A DNA stretch of 64,000 nt from Saccharospirillum salsuginis (lineage in GTDB: Bacteria; Pseudomonadota; Gammaproteobacteria; Pseudomonadales; Natronospirillaceae). Where the stretch lies: NCBI RefSeq assembly GCF_014651855.1, contig NZ_BMXR01000001.1, positions 62,001 through 126,000 on the forward strand, written 5' to 3'. The notes beneath the pieces were generated by a model, which saw nothing but the letters and a program-made list of their open reading frames with translations, ran no database searches and was not told where the DNA came from. This document shows, piece by piece, positions 17,041 to 27,700 of the stretch. Each line of letters starts with the position of its first letter. The first letter of the stretch is position 1. A program made the position numbers and the translations under genes.

Positions 17041-18617
17041 CACTCCCATTCGATGGTGGCGGGCGGCTTGCCGGAGATGTCGTAAACCACCCGGGAGATG
17101 CCGGAAATCTCGTTGATGATGCGGTTACTGACCCGCTCCAGCAGCTCATACGGCAGATGCGCCCAGCGTGCGGTCATGAAGTCGATGGTCTCGACGGCAC
17201 GTACGGCGATCACCCATTCGTAACGACGGCCATCGCCGACGACGCCCACCGACTTGACCGGCAGGAAGACGGCAAACGCCTGGGACGTCTTGTGGTACCA
17301 GTCCGCCTTGTGCAACTCGTCGATGAAGATGGCGTCGGCCTCGCGCAGCAGATCGGCGTATTCCTTCTTAACCTCACCGAGGATGCGCACGCCGAGACCC
17401 GGCCCAGGGAACGGATGGCGGTAGACCATGTCGTAGGGCAGGCCCAGTTCCAGGCCGATCTTGCGGACCTCGTCCTTGAACAGCTCGCGCAGCGGTTCGA
17501 CCAGTTCCAGTTTCATGTCCTCGGGCAGGCCGCCGACATTATGGTGCGACTTGATGACATGGGCCTTACCGGTCTTGCTGGCGGCGGACTCGATGACGTC
17601 CGGATAGATAGTGCCCTGAGCCAGGTAGGCGACGTCCGGGATCTTCGCCGCTTCCTCATCGAACACCTTGATGAACTCGTGGCCGATGATCTTGCGCTTC
17701 TTCTCCGGGTCGTCCTCGCCCTTGAGCGCATCGAGAAAACGGTCCTCGGCGTTGACGCGAATGACGCGGACACCCATGTGACTGGCGAAGGTGTCCATCA
17801 CCTGGTCGCCCTCGCCCTTGCGCAGCAGGCCGTTGTCGACGAAGACACAGGTCAACTGCTCGCCGATGGCCTTGTGCAACAGCGCCGCCACAACGGAGGA
17901 ATCGACACCGCCGGACAGCCCCAGAAGTACATGCTGGCCGCCGACCTGGTCGCGCACCCGGGCGGTCAGGTCCTCGATGATGTTGGCCGGCGTCCACAGG
18001 GCGTCACAGCCGCTCAGGGTGCGAACGAACCGCTCCAGGATGTCCAGCCCCTTCAGGGTATGGGTCACTTCGGGGTGGAACTGGATGCCGTAGAAACGGC
18101 GCGTGTCATCCGCGAAGCCCGCAATCGGACAGCTCGGCGTGGAGGCCATCAATTCAAAGCCTTCCGGCAGTGCGCTGACCTTGTCGCCGTGGCTCATCCA
18201 CACATCCAGGAAATCGGCGCCGTCCGAATGGCGGTCGCTCAGGCCATCCAACAGCTTGGAAGCCGTGTCGACCTTGACCTCGGCATAGCCGAACTCCTGC
18301 TCTTTCGAACCGATCACGGCACCGCCCAACTGCTCCGCCATGGTCTGCATGCCGTAGCAGATGCCCAATACCGGCACGCCCAGGTCGAACACGGCTTCCG
18401 GCGCTCGCGGGCTGTCGTCGGCATGCACGGACTCCGGCCCGCCGGACAGGATAATGCCCTTGGGGTCGAAGGCGCGGATCTCGTCCGAGGTCATCTCATA
18501 GGTGTGGATCTCGCAGTAGACGCCGAGCTCGCGCACGCGGCGGCCGATCAACTGGGTGTACTGGGATCCAAAGTCGAGGATCAGGATTTTCTGGGCGTGA
18601 ATGTCGAGGTGGCTCAT
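17040..18617 (-). CDS. guaA: GMP synthase (glutamine-hydrolysing)
   Basis: A 525-residue enzyme making GMP from XMP, ATP and glutamine. N-terminal class I amidotransferase domain with the nucleophile Cys in GICYGMQ and the His-Glu pair in FHPEVTH; ATP-pyrophosphatase P-loop LSGGVDSSV near 233-241; C-terminal dimerisation domain ending with PPATIEWE. I use ATG 18617, which gives exactly the E. coli length (525), instead of the upstream in-frame start at 18638. It follows guaB after 75 bases that contain a strong hairpin. Confidence 0.98.
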   Translation of the reverse strand: MSHLDIHAQKILILDFGSQYTQLIGRRVRELGVYCEIHTYEMTSDEIRAFDPKGIILSGGPESVHADDSPRAPEAVFDLGVPVLGICYGMQTMAEQLGGAVIGSKEQEFGYAEVKVDTASKLLDGLSDRHSDGADFLDVWMSHGDKVSALPEGFELMASTPSCPIAGFADDTRRFYGIQFHPEVTHTLKGLDILERFVRTLSGCDALWTPANIIEDLTARVRDQVGGQHVLLGLSGGVDSSVVAALLHKAIGEQLTCVFVDNGLLRKGEGDQVMDTFASHMGVRVIRVNAEDRFLDALKGEDDPEKKRKIIGHEFIKVFDEEAAKIPDVAYLAQGTIYPDVIESAASKTGKAHVIKSHHNVGGLPEDMKLELVEPLRELFKDEVRKIGLELGLPYDMVYRHPFPGPGLGVRILGEVKKEYADLLREADAIFIDELHKADWYHKTSQAFAVFLPVKSVGVVGDGRRYEWVIAVRAVETIDFMTARWAHLPYELLERVSNRIINEISGISRVVYDISGKPPATIEWE

Positions 18618-18643
18618 ATCGGTTTCCGGCTGGGTCAAACGAC

Positions 18644-18668
18644 AGGCACCGGCTTTGCGCCGGTGCCT
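18644..18668 (-). terminator. Strong hairpin between guaB and guaA
   Basis: A perfect 10-bp stem, AGGCACCGGC / GCCGGTGCCT, with a five-base loop, 24 bases after the guaB stop. It is followed on the minus strand by TGTCGTTTGACC, only a weak T run. It could lower or tune guaA expression relative to guaB, or stabilise the guaB message. Confidence 0.5.
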
Positions 18669-18692
18669 TCTCAGAATAGCGAACGGGCTGGA

Positions 18693-20162
18693 TCAGGCCA
18701 GGCGGTAGTTCGGCGCTTCCTTGGTGATCTGCACATCGTGCACGTGGGATTCCTTCACGCCGGCCCCGGTGATTTGCACGAATTCCGGTTTGGTGCGCAT
18801 CTCTTCGATGGTACGGCAACCGGTGTACCCCATGGAGGCGCGCAGACCGCCCATCAACTGGTGCACCACGGCGTTGAGCGGGCCCTTGACCGCGATGCGA
18901 CCTTCGATGCCTTCCGGGACCAGCTTCTCGACGCCGCTTTCGACGGTCTGGAAGTAGCGGTCGCTGGACCCCTGGGTCTGGCCCATGGCCCCCAGCGAGC
19001 CCATGCCGCGATAGCTCTTGTAGGCGCGGCCCTGGAACAATTCGACCTCACCCGGGGATTCGTTGGTGCCGGCGAACATGCTGCCCGCCATGATCACGGA
19101 AGCCCCGGCCACGATGGCCTTGGCGATGTCGCCGGAGAAACGGATGCCACCGTCGGCGATCAACGGAATTTCGGTATCCCGGAGTGCTTCGGCGACATCG
19201 GCGACGGCCGACACCTGAGGCACGCCGACACCGGCGACGATGCGGGTGGTGCAGATGGAACCCGGACCGATGCCGACCTTGACGCCGTCGGCGCCGGCTT
19301 CGGCCAGGTCACGGGCCGCCGCGGCGGTGGCGATGTTGCCGCCGATGACGTCGACCTGCGGGTAGTTTTCCTTCACCCAACGCACCCGGTCGATCACGCC
19401 CTTGGAGTGACCGTGCGCGGTATCGACAACGATGACGTCGACACCGGCGCGCACCAGGGCATCGACCCGGTCCGGCGTTTCCGGACCGGTACCGACGGCG
19501 GCACCGACACGCAGACGGCCGTCACTGTCCTTGCAGGCATTGGGGAAGGCCTGGGCCTTGTTGATGTCTTTGACGGTCATCAGGCCGCGCAGTTTGAAGT
19601 CGTCGTCCACCACCAAGACTTTCTCGATGCGGTGCTCGTGCAGCAGATCGCGCACGTCTTCCGGGCTGATGCCTTCCTTCACCGTCACCAAACGGTCGCG
19701 TTCGGTCATCACAGTGTCGATGCGGGCATCCAGGTTCTTCTCGAAGCGCACATCCCGGCTGGTCACAATGCCGACCAGATCGTCGCCATCCATGACCGGA
19801 ACGCCGGAGATGCTGTTTTCACCGGTCAGGGCAAGCAGCTCTCGCACGGTGGCGTCTTTCTGGATGGTGATGGGATCACGCACGACACCGGCTTCGAATT
19901 TTTTCACCAGCCGGACCTGTTGCGCTTGCTGCTCGATCGACATGCTTTTGTGAATGATGCCGATGCCGCCCTCCTGGGCCATGGCAATGGCGAGGCGACC
20001 TTCGGTCACGGTGTCCATGGCGGAGGACATCAAGGGGATGTTCAGCTCGATGTTCCGGGTCAGACGGGTTTTCAGCGTGACATCCTTGGGCAGGACCTCG
20101 GAGTATCCGGGGACCAACAGAACATCATCGAACGTAAGAGCGGTTTGGGCAATGCGCAACAT
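18693..20162 (-). CDS. guaB: Inosine-5'-monophosphate dehydrogenase
   Basis: A 489-residue NAD-dependent enzyme (E. coli 488) converting IMP to XMP. TIM barrel interrupted by two CBS domains (about 95-205); active-site Cys in GPGSICTTR near residue 305; flap with RYFQ. ATG 20162 has AGGAGG ideally placed; the open frame to 20390 includes the promoter and is not used. Together with guaA it forms the GMP branch of purine synthesis. Confidence 0.98.
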   Translation of the reverse strand: MLRIAQTALTFDDVLLVPGYSEVLPKDVTLKTRLTRNIELNIPLMSSAMDTVTEGRLAIAMAQEGGIGIIHKSMSIEQQAQQVRLVKKFEAGVVRDPITIQKDATVRELLALTGENSISGVPVMDGDDLVGIVTSRDVRFEKNLDARIDTVMTERDRLVTVKEGISPEDVRDLLHEHRIEKVLVVDDDFKLRGLMTVKDINKAQAFPNACKDSDGRLRVGAAVGTGPETPDRVDALVRAGVDVIVVDTAHGHSKGVIDRVRWVKENYPQVDVIGGNIATAAAARDLAEAGADGVKVGIGPGSICTTRIVAGVGVPQVSAVADVAEALRDTEIPLIADGGIRFSGDIAKAIVAGASVIMAGSMFAGTNESPGEVELFQGRAYKSYRGMGSLGAMGQTQGSSDRYFQTVESGVEKLVPEGIEGRIAVKGPLNAVVHQLMGGLRASMGYTGCRTIEEMRTKPEFVQITGAGVKESHVHDVQITKEAPNYRLA

Positions 20163-20234
20163 GGTGGACTTCCCTCCTGGCGACGTGGGAAATGATAGAC
20201 AAGTCTCAGAGGGACCTGCCTGAGTTGGCGCGGC

Positions 20235-20262
20235 ATTATAACCATATTTGCAGACAAACAAA
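20235..20262 (-). promoter_or_regulatory. Sigma-70 promoter of guaB
   Basis: On the minus strand: perfect -10 TATAAT (20235-20240) with TTTGTT 16 bases upstream (or CTTTGT at 17). The discriminator GCCGCGCC is G+C rich, as in stringently controlled promoters; guaB of E. coli is known to be under such control. The divergent xseA promoter must lie in the same 248-base gap, perhaps at TATATAAG near 20286. Confidence 0.6.
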
Positions 20263-20410
20263 GTTTTATGGTTTAATCGGCGGTTTATATAAGCTGCCCC
20301 AATGCGGGCCAGTATTTGGGCGGCGTTGGCCGGCCTGGTAAAAGACCGTCTTGCGCTCCGCCATCGTTTCCCTCTACCCTTCCCGGCCAAGCTTCGACTC
20401 TACGGACCCC

Positions 20411-21745
20411 ATGGCCCTGACCGATCCCGATAAGCCGCTGACCGTCAGCCAACTGAACCATCAGGTCAAATTTCTGCTGGAAACCCAGTACCCGGCCATT
20501 CCCGTGCTCGGCGAACTGTCCAATGTCGCCCGTCCGGCTTCCGGCCACATGTACTTCACGCTGAAGGACAAGGGCGCCCAGGTCCGCTGTGCTCTGTTCA
20601 AGTCGACGCTGTCGCGGTCCCGCTACAAACCGAAGGAAGGCGACCAGGTGCTGCTGCGCGGCCGGGTCAGTCTGTACGAGGGTCGGGGCGACTATCAGAT
20701 CATCGTCTCCAGCATCCAGCCTCAGGGAGAAGGTGCCTTGCAGGCGGCGTTTTTCCAACTGAAGGAAAAACTGGAACGCGAAGGCCTGTTCGCGCCCGAA
20801 CACAAGCAGCCGCTGCCGTCCCGCATTCGTCGCATCGGCGTTATCACCTCGCGCACCGGCGCCGCCCTGCACGACATCCTGACCGTACTCGAGCGCCGCT
20901 ACCCGGCGATGGAGGTCATCCTCTACCCGGTCGCGGTCCAGGGAAACGAGGCGCCGCCTCAGATCATCGCCGCCATCGAAACCGCCAACCGTCTGAAACA
21001 GGTCGATGCCCTGATCGTCGGGCGCGGCGGTGGTTCGCTGGAAGACCTCTGGAGTTTCAACGACGAGGGCGTGGCCCGGGCCATTCACGCATCCGACCTG
21101 CCCATTGTCTCCGCCGTGGGGCACGAGGTGGATGTCTCCATCAGCGACTTTGTCGCCGATGTTCGCGCCGCGACCCCGTCCCAGGCAGCCGAGCTGGTCA
21201 GCCCCGATCAGGCCGATCTCTACCGCGCCCTGCAGATTCGGGAGGAGCGACTGATTCGCGCCTGGCGCGCCCAGTACACCCACTGGCAGCGCACTCTGGA
21301 CCATGCCCGACAGCGGCTGCGCGACCCCGGCACTCTACTGCGTGAGTGGCAACAGCGACTGGATGAGCGCCAGAGCCGGTTGCACCGGGCGTTTACCGTA
21401 GGCCAGCAACAACGCCGGGAACGGTTCCGGAATCTGCAGGACCGGCTGAAACGGGTGAGCCCGGTCAATCGGTTGAAGGCGGACCGCAAGCAATTGGACA
21501 GTCTGAAGGTCCGTCTCAAACGCACCGGTCCACAACAGACGCGCCCGCACCGCCAACGGTTACAGGCTCTGATCGGCAAGCTCAATGCCCTATCGCCATT
21601 GAACACCCTGGAACGCGGCTACAGCATCACCCGGGACGAACACGGCAACGTCATCCAACGTGCAGACGACCTGAAACCCGGTGACAAGATCACCTCAATC
21701 CTGCGGGACGGCCAGGTGATCAGCCAGGTGGAACGCATCGAATAG
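20411..21745 (+). CDS. xseA: Exodeoxyribonuclease VII large subunit
   Basis: A 444-residue nuclease subunit (E. coli 456). It has an N-terminal OB fold ([15 protein letters not shown], then [20 protein letters not shown]) followed by the nuclease region with [29 protein letters not shown] and SAVGHEVD, and then a long coiled coil. Partner XseB is not in this window. ATG 20411 is chosen on homology; an in-frame upstream ATG at 20351 would add twenty atypical residues. It diverges from guaB. Confidence 0.97.
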   Translation: MALTDPDKPLTVSQLNHQVKFLLETQYPAIPVLGELSNVARPASGHMYFTLKDKGAQVRCALFKSTLSRSRYKPKEGDQVLLRGRVSLYEGRGDYQIIVSSIQPQGEGALQAAFFQLKEKLEREGLFAPEHKQPLPSRIRRIGVITSRTGAALHDILTVLERRYPAMEVILYPVAVQGNEAPPQIIAAIETANRLKQVDALIVGRGGGSLEDLWSFNDEGVARAIHASDLPIVSAVGHEVDVSISDFVADVRAATPSQAAELVSPDQADLYRALQIREERLIRAWRAQYTHWQRTLDHARQRLRDPGTLLREWQQRLDERQSRLHRAFTVGQQQRRERFRNLQDRLKRVSPVNRLKADRKQLDSLKVRLKRTGPQQTRPHRQRLQALIGKLNALSPLNTLERGYSITRDEHGNVIQRADDLKPGDKITSILRDGQVISQVERIE

Positions 21746-21843
21746 CCTTGGGAGGCCTGGGTTCTTCCTGCCTGTGCCTCCAGGACGCTGGGGTGCCACC
21801 GTCTTTGGAGCCTGGGTTGGTATCCCAGCCAATGGCCCGTGCC

Positions 21844-21948
21844 GGATACAGGGGGGCGCTTCCTCGGGGTCGCCGTGTATACATCCATGTAGGCTAGACG
21901 GCGGCATCCATGCCGCCCACTCCCCCGATGAAACACCCCCCTGCATCC
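21844..21948 (+). repeat. Palindromic element, copy A7
   Basis: Left arm 21844-21869 (GGATACAGGGGGGCGCTTCC, then TCGGGG) pairs with right arm 21922-21948 with a few mismatches. The core here is diverged (ACATCCATGTAGGCTAGA) but the following hairpin GGCGGCATCCATGCCGCC is well kept. It lies after xseA, in a 416-base gap without genes. Confidence 0.75.
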
Positions 21949-22012
21949 GTCACTCACTCCGCGATGCTACCCGAAGTCCCACGCTCCCCCGTGTCTCGGG
22001 TCAAAACAGCCC

Positions 22013-22119
22013 GTACGGTGGGCACCGCCCACCAAAATAACCACCAACACCTGCCATCTTCACATTACGTAGGTTGGATCGGTCCGACGCTTCGGTAGCG
22101 CGAAGCGACGTAATCCGAC
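22013..22119. repeat. Two short repeat units, GTRSGGTGGGC and GTAGGTTGGAT types
   Basis: 22013-22034 is one unit of the GTAGGGTGGGCACCGCCCACCA family (with one base change), here without an inverted partner. 22069-22119 is an inverted-repeat unit of the GTAGGTTGGATTA family with an elongated centre (CGCTTCGGTAGCGCGAAGCG). Both also occur elsewhere in this window. Confidence 0.8.
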
Positions 22120-22161
22120 AATCCAAGCCAACACCCTATCCTACCGATCGATGCTTTCGGT

Positions 22162-23046
22162 TCATCTCAATGGCAGATAAACATCCGTCCGCATATCCCG
22201 CTCAGGCACATCCGGAAACAGATTCAACCGCTCAAAAAAGATCGGGAAATCACGCAGCTCCTCGCCACTGTCCGGCAACCACTCCCCATACAGGTACTGA
22301 ACCGTCTCAGCCAGGTTTGTATCCGATCCGTGGTGCCGCAACACCGCACACCGCCCCGCCGGAATCCGGCTGGTCTCGACACCGTGTTCATTGGGCTCGA
22401 CATCCCCTCGAATCGACGCGGCGATGCCGAACCGATAGTCGTCGGCCGGCACCTGCTCCGGATCGTTGTAGAGGATATTGAAGGTCCGGCTGACGCTGGG
22501 CGACGGGCCATGCGTTTTGCGCCAGTCGATAAAGCGCCGAATCGAGCGGTTCAGTCCGGCGGGTGGGCCTTGATGGACCAGCATTGCGATCGGGGTGTCT
22601 TCGAAGTCCACGATCTGGACGTCTTGGTGATGTTGACCGTTTTTCATAACGGGCCTCCCAGGCGTTTCGATGGATTGCATCAGTTGATGCCAGGGTGTCC
22701 AGTCCGGCGATTTTCGAAACTCCGAGGGGCTTTGTCCCAGGCTCTGGCGAAAGGCGCGGGAAAAGGCTTCGGCGCTGTTGAAGCCGGCCTCCAGGGCGAT
22801 GTCCAGCATCGCGTGGTCGCGCCGAAATGCCAGCCGATACCCGGCCCGCCTCATGCGCAGCCATTGGGTGTAGCGAAACACGCTGACCCCGAAATAGTTC
22901 GAAAACTGCCGCTGGAAATGAAACTTCGAACACAGCGCCACCTCGCTCAACTCTTCCAGGCCCGGATTGGCGTCGAGATGGGTCTCGATGTAGTCCAGGA
23001 CGCGCTGGAAGCGTTGGTGGTAGCGGTTCATGGCACTTTGGTTCAT
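22162..23046 (-). CDS. AraC-family regulator with GyrI-like effector domain
   Basis: A 294-residue protein. Residues 10-115 hold the two AraC helix-turn-helix motifs (LEELSEVALCSKFHFQRQFS and LDIALEAGFNSAEAFSRAFR), then SLGQSPSEFRK. Residues 140-294 form a GyrI/SbmC-like ligand domain (QIVDFEDTPIAMLVHQGPP and VETSRIPAGRCAVLRHHGSD), as in Rob- or BltR-type regulators that sense drugs or hydrophobic compounds. Bases before its ATG (23047-23149) are unremarkable. No transporter is adjacent, so the target is unknown. Confidence 0.88.
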   Translation of the reverse strand: MNQSAMNRYHQRFQRVLDYIETHLDANPGLEELSEVALCSKFHFQRQFSNYFGVSVFRYTQWLRMRRAGYRLAFRRDHAMLDIALEAGFNSAEAFSRAFRQSLGQSPSEFRKSPDWTPWHQLMQSIETPGRPVMKNGQHHQDVQIVDFEDTPIAMLVHQGPPAGLNRSIRRFIDWRKTHGPSPSVSRTFNILYNDPEQVPADDYRFGIAASIRGDVEPNEHGVETSRIPAGRCAVLRHHGSDTNLAETVQYLYGEWLPDSGEELRDFPIFFERLNLFPDVPERDMRTDVYLPLR

Positions 23047-23149
23047 TCGGATTCCCCCTTGGCGAGGAGTACTTTAGGGGGTGTCCCTCGGCGGGTCTTG
23101 ATGATTGTTGCGGTGTCCGGGTCCGGTCGATGGGCGGACGGTGCCCGCC

Positions 23150-23863
23150 CTAGCGCTTCAGTGCCTGTTCCAGTATGGATTCGCATTGGGACAGTTGCGC
23201 CTCCCGTTCCTGCAAGGCTTCGCGCGGGACCGTGCTCAGCTCCTGGAGCAGTGTCTCCCACCGTTTCTCGAAGACCTTTCGCGACAGCATGACGGCGTTG
23301 TACATCGACTTCGCCTGGCTGCGGCGAATCTCGCCGCCGCGCGCCAGGGCTTCCAGCCCCTGGTAGCAATCGTATTCGAGTGTGTTCATGTCCGCGAGCA
23401 TCGGCTGTACCCGCTCCCATTGCCGGGGGGTCAGTTCGGTGAACCATCCCGTTTCACAGGCGAGGTTCGGGATGCCCATGAAATAGGATTGCAGTCCCCG
23501 ATAGTCCCGGGGGATGCGCTGGCTGCGCCGGCATTCCGAACTGACCAGAGCGGACTGTTGTTCGAGGTTTTGCGAAACCTGCGCCCACAGAGTCGATTCG
23601 CACCAGGCCAAACCCTGGGCCGGGCCGCTGGGTCGCGGGTTCTGGTGACGGTCGAGCAGGTATCGGGGGTAGAGTTCGAACGTCAGCAGCGGCTGCTGAA
23701 CGACCCGGGCCAGGGTCGTCTGGCAACGCTCGAACTGGGTGGTCCCGGCCGCCTGAACCCAGGCGGCGAGCAGCCAGCCGAGGCTAGCGGCGGCGAGAAG
23801 ACCGGCCTTTCGCACGCGCTTTGGCCTTGTGTTGCTGCGCCTTACCGGAAGGCTTGTTGGCAT
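23150..23863 (-). CDS. Probable secreted protein of unknown function
   Basis: Up to 237 residues. The N-terminus is basic (KRVRK) followed by a hydrophobic run ([20 protein letters not shown]) that fits a signal peptide. The mature part has six Cys and many Gln, Arg and Glu, probably helical. ATG 23863 has GGGGAG upstream but makes an 80-base overlap with der; GTG 23815 would give a shorter, more usual signal peptide and a 32-base overlap. No family recognised. Confidence 0.6.
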   Translation of the reverse strand: MPTSLPVRRSNTRPKRVRKAGLLAAASLGWLLAAWVQAAGTTQFERCQTTLARVVQQPLLTFELYPRYLLDRHQNPRPSGPAQGLAWCESTLWAQVSQNLEQQSALVSSECRRSQRIPRDYRGLQSYFMGIPNLACETGWFTELTPRQWERVQPMLADMNTLEYDCYQGLEALARGGEIRRSQAKSMYNAVMLSRKVFEKRWETLLQELSTVPREALQEREAQLSQCESILEQALKR

Positions 23864-25184
23864 AGGGGTTCTCCCCGACCCGGAATTCGAAACGAATGGG
23901 CGTGCCGCGCACTTTCAACGCCTTGCGGAAGGCGTTTTCCAGATAGCGTTTGTAGCTGCCCGGCAGTTCGTTCAATTGGTTGCCGTGCACCACGATGACC
24001 GGCGGGTTCGAGCCGCCCTGGTGGGCGTAGCGGGGCTTGATGCGACGGCCGCGCACCATAGGCGGTTGGTGCAGCTCGATCACGCCCTGCAGCACACTGG
24101 TGAGCTGGTTGGTGCTCCATTTTTGCCGCGCAGAGTGGTACGCCAGGTCGACGGACTTGTAGAGATGGCCGACGTTGGTGCCGTGCTTGGCGGAAATGAA
24201 GTGGATGTCGGCCCAGTCGAGGAACGGCAGCCGGCGATCGACGGCTTCCTTGACCTTGTCCTTCTGCTCGGGGTCCAGTCCATCCCATTTGTTGATGGCG
24301 ACGACCAGCCCCCGGCCAGATTCGAGCACGAACCCGAGCATGTGCATGTCCTGTTCGACCAGGCCGTCGCGCGCGTCGAGCACCAGGATGACGACGTTGG
24401 CGTCCTGTATGGCCTGCAGGGTCTTGACGATGGAGAACTTCTCGACCGCCTCGGATACGCTGCGCCGACGACGCACACCGGCGGTGTCGATCAGAGTGTA
24501 GGTCTGGTCGTCCCGCTCGTAGGGGATGTAGATGCTGTCCATGGTGGTGCCGGGATGGTCGTAGACGACGACCCGCTCTTCACCCAGCATGCGGTTGACC
24601 AGGGTGGACTTGCCGACGTTCGGCCGGCCGACGATGGCGAGCCGGATGTTGTCCGCTTCGTCGACGTCGAGATCCAGGTCGGTTTCCGGTTCCGGGAAGT
24701 CTTCGAGGGCGTCTTCGAGCAGCGAACGCACGCCGCGGTTATGCGCGGCGGCGATGGGCATGGGGTCGCTGGCGAGGCCCAGTTCGTGGAAATCGCCAAG
24801 GACGACGTCGGTGTCCAGGCCGTCGGTTTTGTTGACGACGAGGATGACCTTTTTGCCGGTTTTGCGCAGGTGCTGGGCAATGTGATTGTCGGCGGCGGTG
24901 ACGCCGGCCTGGGCGTCGGTGATGAACAGGACGACGTCGGCTTCGTCGATGGCGGCCAGGCTTTGCTGCGCCATCTCGGCGTCGAGGCCTTCTTCGAACC
25001 CGCTGATGCCACCGGTGTCGATGACGATGAAGGGGCGTTCGCCCAGTTTGCCTTCGCCGTATTTACGGTCACGGGTGAGGCCGGCCCAGTCGGCGACGAG
25101 GGCATCGCGGGAGCGGGTGAAGCGATTGAAGAGGGTCGATTTGCCTACGTTGGGGCGGCCGACTAGGGCGATTACTGGGATCAT
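23784..25184 (-). CDS. der: Ribosome assembly GTPase Der (EngA)
   Basis: A 466-residue double GTPase needed for 50S maturation. G domain 1: GRPNVGKST at 8-16, DTGG and NKTD; G domain 2: GRPNVGKST near 183-191, DTAG in [10 protein letters not shown] and NKWD; then the KH-like C-terminal domain ([20 protein letters not shown]) and a basic tail ending SSRRR. The second domain has the family signature PGTTMDSI. It is the last gene of the conserved ndk-to-der run; a 599-base repeat-rich gap separates it from bamB. Confidence 0.97.
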   Translation of the reverse strand: MIPVIALVGRPNVGKSTLFNRFTRSRDALVADWAGLTRDRKYGEGKLGERPFIVIDTGGISGFEEGLDAEMAQQSLAAIDEADVVLFITDAQAGVTAADNHIAQHLRKTGKKVILVVNKTDGLDTDVVLGDFHELGLASDPMPIAAAHNRGVRSLLEDALEDFPEPETDLDLDVDEADNIRLAIVGRPNVGKSTLVNRMLGEERVVVYDHPGTTMDSIYIPYERDDQTYTLIDTAGVRRRRSVSEAVEKFSIVKTLQAIQDANVVILVLDARDGLVEQDMHMLGFVLESGRGLVVAINKWDGLDPEQKDKVKEAVDRRLPFLDWADIHFISAKHGTNVGHLYKSVDLAYHSARQKWSTNQLTSVLQGVIELHQPPMVRGRRIKPRYAHQGGSNPPVIVVHGNQLNELPGSYKRYLENAFRKALKVRGTPIRFEFRVGENPYANKPSGKAQQHKAKARAKGRSSRRR

Positions 25185-25290
25185 GTTGGTTCCAATGCCA
25201 TCTCGGCTAGAGAAAATTGTTTAGTGCTTGTTTGGGTTGTGGTTGAACCCGTGACGGATACCCGATTCAGCCGGGTGCCTTGGTCCGCGC

Positions 25291-25397
25291 CGGCTACCCG
25301 GGACACCCTTTCGGGGTCGCCGTGCACCCATCCATGGGGGCTTGACCACAGCATCCTTGCTGTGAACATCCCCGAAAGGGTGTCCCGGGCATCCGTC
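25291..25397 (+). repeat. Palindromic element, copy A2
   Basis: Arms 25293-25316 (GCTACCCGGGACACCCTTTC, then GGGG) and 25370-25393 pair almost fully. Core CCATCCATGGGGGCTTGA, then hairpin CACAGCATCCTTGCTGTG. The arm sequence differs from all other copies, but its partner arm has changed with it. Confidence 0.9.
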
Positions 25398-25477
25398 GCT
25401 ATATCTGTGGTATTTGGGTATCCGTCACTAGTCTACCGATTGAATACCATATTTATTCTGCTTGCCACCTCAGTCCG

Positions 25478-25590
25478 GTAGGGTGGGCACCGCCCACCAG
25501 TCTGCGGTAAGCAACCACCGCACATGACGTTCAGCCAAGAGACACGCTGGAGCCAACGTATCCTTCTCTGGTGGGCAATGCCCACCCTAC
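25478..25590. repeat. Inverted pair of GTAGGGTGGGC units
   Basis: Unit 25478-25499 (GTAGGGTGGGCACCGCCCAC, then CA) and, 69 bases on, the inverted unit 25569-25590. Each is itself a small palindrome and the two can pair with each other. It lies in the der-bamB gap between copies A2 and A3. Confidence 0.9.
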
Positions 25591-25643
25591 TTGAATAGCC
25601 TTCCATTTTTGCCACTTTACCCGGTTCGAGCCAATTTAGGCTA

Positions 25644-25759
25644 GCGCCGGGTGCCGGGTAGACCCAGGCGGGGATGTCGGCCGCCAGGACGGCGGCCGCC
25701 AAGCCCCCATGGACGGGTTCATGGCGACCCCGACTGGGTCTACCCGGCAGCCGGTGCGG
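25644..25759 (-). repeat. Palindromic element, copy A3 (reverse orientation)
   Basis: Arms 25644-25673 and 25728-25757 pair along about 28 bases with few mismatches (GGGTAGACCCAGGCGGGG against CCCCGACTGGGTCTACCC). On the minus strand the core reads CCGTCCATGGGGGCTTGG, followed by a GGCCGCC hairpin. The outer arm is shared with A1. Together with A2 and the pair between them it accounts for most of the 599-base gap 25185-25783. Confidence 0.9.
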
Positions 25760-25783
25760 GCTCCCGGCACATAATAGGCCGTA

Positions 25784-26929
25784 CTAATTTGCCCGTCTCT
25801 CGAACGACAACCGCTTAATCCGTGAGCTGTTTCCCTGTTGCAGCAGGTAGTCTCCCATCACCATCGGCGCGGTGTTGACGCCGGTCCAGTCGATCTCGCG
25901 GGAGACGAGCCAGTCGCCGGTTTCGGCGTCGAGCAGGTGGACATAGCCTTGAGCGTCGGAGACCGCCAGGGCGTCTTTCCAGGGGACGACTTTGCTGAGG
26001 CGGCGATACGTAAATTGGTCCTGGGTCCATACTGGGTCGAGGGTGTTGGGGTCGAGGGCGAGGACGCGACTCTTGTCGTTGACCGCGTACCAGTACTGCT
26101 CGCCGGGGACGATGGCCCGGTAGGTGGACAGCGGTTTGGAGGCCAGGACGCGGCCACTGGCGGCTTCGATAACGAGCATGTCGCCCTGGTAGCCGGCGGC
26201 GAGAATCATGCCGTCGACGACGGAGACGCTGGCGTCGACATCGACCAGGCGGCTGACGTCGGTTTTGCCCTGGGCTCGGGCAATGCGGTATTCCCAGGCT
26301 GGGGACCCGTCGTTGAGGTTGAGGGCGACGAGCTTGCCATTGGCGAGGCCGGTGACGACGAGGTTGTCGATGACGGTCGGCCGGGCGGTGCCGGTGATGG
26401 TGAGCTCCGGCTGGGCGTCCTGGTAGACCCAGAGGGCACGCCCGGTGTTGCGTTCCAGTGCGCTGATACGGCCGTCGGTAGTCTGCACGATGATGCGGTC
26501 TTCGAGCAGTACGGGAGCCTCGGTGGCCAGGGCGGCGATGGGTGTGCGCCAGAGGGTGTTGCCGTTCCAGTCGAGCAGCTGCAGGTCGCCATTGCCGGTG
26601 ACGACGGCCATTTGGCGGTTGTCGGCCGCTACGGGGGCGCTGATCTGGTCGGCGATCTGGCGACGCCAGATGAAGTCGCCCTCGGGTGACATCAGCACGA
26701 CCTCGCCGAACGGTGAGGCGGTAAGGATGCCCCGGTCGGTGAGGGTCGGCGCGATGCGGTGGAACGGGACCTCGGTGTAGAACGGGATGAGGATGTGCCA
26801 CCAGTCGATGTTCAGCTTCGCTTTGGTCGGTACGTCCGCCGGCAGCGGCTCGGGCGCTTCTTTGAGCGGGCCTGAGATGCAGCCGGTGAGCGCGACCAGA
26901 AGCAATGTTGCGAGGGCCGTGGTCCGCAT
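25784..26929 (-). CDS. bamB: Outer-membrane assembly lipoprotein BamB
   Basis: A 381-residue lipoprotein of the BAM complex, which inserts beta-barrel proteins into the outer membrane. The signal peptide ends in lipobox LTGC (Cys17). The rest is an eight-bladed PQQ-like propeller with repeated ALNLNDGSPAWEYR / ALERNTGRALWVYQ type motifs. Its ATG overlaps the yfgM stop as TGATG. Length close to E. coli BamB (392). Confidence 0.96.
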   Translation of the reverse strand: MRTTALATLLLVALTGCISGPLKEAPEPLPADVPTKAKLNIDWWHILIPFYTEVPFHRIAPTLTDRGILTASPFGEVVLMSPEGDFIWRRQIADQISAPVAADNRQMAVVTGNGDLQLLDWNGNTLWRTPIAALATEAPVLLEDRIIVQTTDGRISALERNTGRALWVYQDAQPELTITGTARPTVIDNLVVTGLANGKLVALNLNDGSPAWEYRIARAQGKTDVSRLVDVDASVSVVDGMILAAGYQGDMLVIEAASGRVLASKPLSTYRAIVPGEQYWYAVNDKSRVLALDPNTLDPVWTQDQFTYRRLSKVVPWKDALAVSDAQGYVHLLDAETGDWLVSREIDWTGVNTAPMVMGDYLLQQGNSSRIKRLSFERRAN

Positions 26930-27576
26930 CAGGCGTTATCTTCCTCGGCGGCCGACGCGAGGTCGTCCAGCTTCATTTTCAGATAACGGCTGTCCATGCC
27001 CTGCTCCTGGGAGGCGTCGAAGGCAGTCTGGTAGGCGGAACGCGCGGCGTCGGCCTGACCCTGGACGGAGAGGATGTCACCGCGCAGTTCGTTGACGGCG
27101 ACTTCGAACCCTTCGACGTCGATGCTATCGAGGGTGGACAGGGCGTTGTCGAGTTGGTCGTTGGCGAACTGGACGCGAGCCTTGCGCACCTGGATGACGG
27201 GCTTGAGGCTGTCGTCGGCGCGCTCTATCGCCCAGTCAAGTTCGGTCTCGGCGGCGTCGAGGTTGTCCTGTTTGACGGCGTCTTTGGCGGCCTGGAGAGC
27301 GGCGTAGACGGCGTAGGTGGTGCCGCTGTATTCGGATTTGAGGGTGGAGATCAGGGCGCCGCGCTCGTCAAAGGTGCTTTCCGGGTCCTGGGCGAGGTCG
27401 AGCAGGTTGGAATAGACGGCGGAGGCGGCTTCCTGTTTGGACTGGACGGAGTTCTGGTAGAAGGTCCAGCCGAAATAGGCTATCAAACCGGCGAGCAGGA
27501 CGCCGATGACGAGGTTGCCATAGGTGTTCCACCATTTTTTGATCGCTTCAATCTGTTCTTCTTCAGTATCGTACAC
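26929..27576 (-). CDS. yfgM: YfgM-like TPR membrane protein
   Basis: A 215-residue inner-membrane protein: a short cytoplasmic start (DTEEEQIEAIKKWWNTYGN), one membrane helix near 21-41, then periplasmic TPR-like repeats. YfgM of E. coli is a chaperone-like partner of PpiD and the SecYEG translocon. Start choice: GTG 27576 with GGGAG seven bases upstream gives the family N-terminus; the open frame to 27774 lies within repeat A4 and is not coding. The gene sits between hisS and bamB as in related genomes. Confidence 0.92.
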   Translation of the reverse strand: MYDTEEEQIEAIKKWWNTYGNLVIGVLLAGLIAYFGWTFYQNSVQSKQEAASAVYSNLLDLAQDPESTFDERGALISTLKSEYSGTTYAVYAALQAAKDAVKQDNLDAAETELDWAIERADDSLKPVIQVRKARVQFANDQLDNALSTLDSIDVEGFEVAVNELRGDILSVQGQADAARSAYQTAFDASQEQGMDSRYLKMKLDDLASAAEEDNA

Positions 27577-27700
27577 CTTGCTACTCCCAGTTGGGGACGC
27601 CCGGGCGTCCTGTGTTGCGGTCCTTCCGGACGGTTGTTGGTTGCTGTGCCTTGGGTTGCCTGGGTTGCCACGGCCCTGTTGGGTTGGTTGCCGGGAACCC

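Noticed and set aside
17157..20195. A 1012-codon open frame on the + strand across guaA and guaB
   Set aside because: It is antisense to two unmistakable genes, rich in Asp, Val, His and Gly as expected from the complementary third-frame reading of G+C-rich codons, and has no known motifs.
21746..22160. Repeat-rich gap considered as a CRISPR array
   Set aside because: Units are of different families, in opposite orientations, and lack equal spacers; no cas genes.
23829..25166. Long + strand frame opposite der (and similar ones opposite sufB, bamB, fbp and aceK)
   Set aside because: Mirror frames of G+C-rich genes; no ribosome sites, no family motifs, and the opposite strand carries conserved enzymes.
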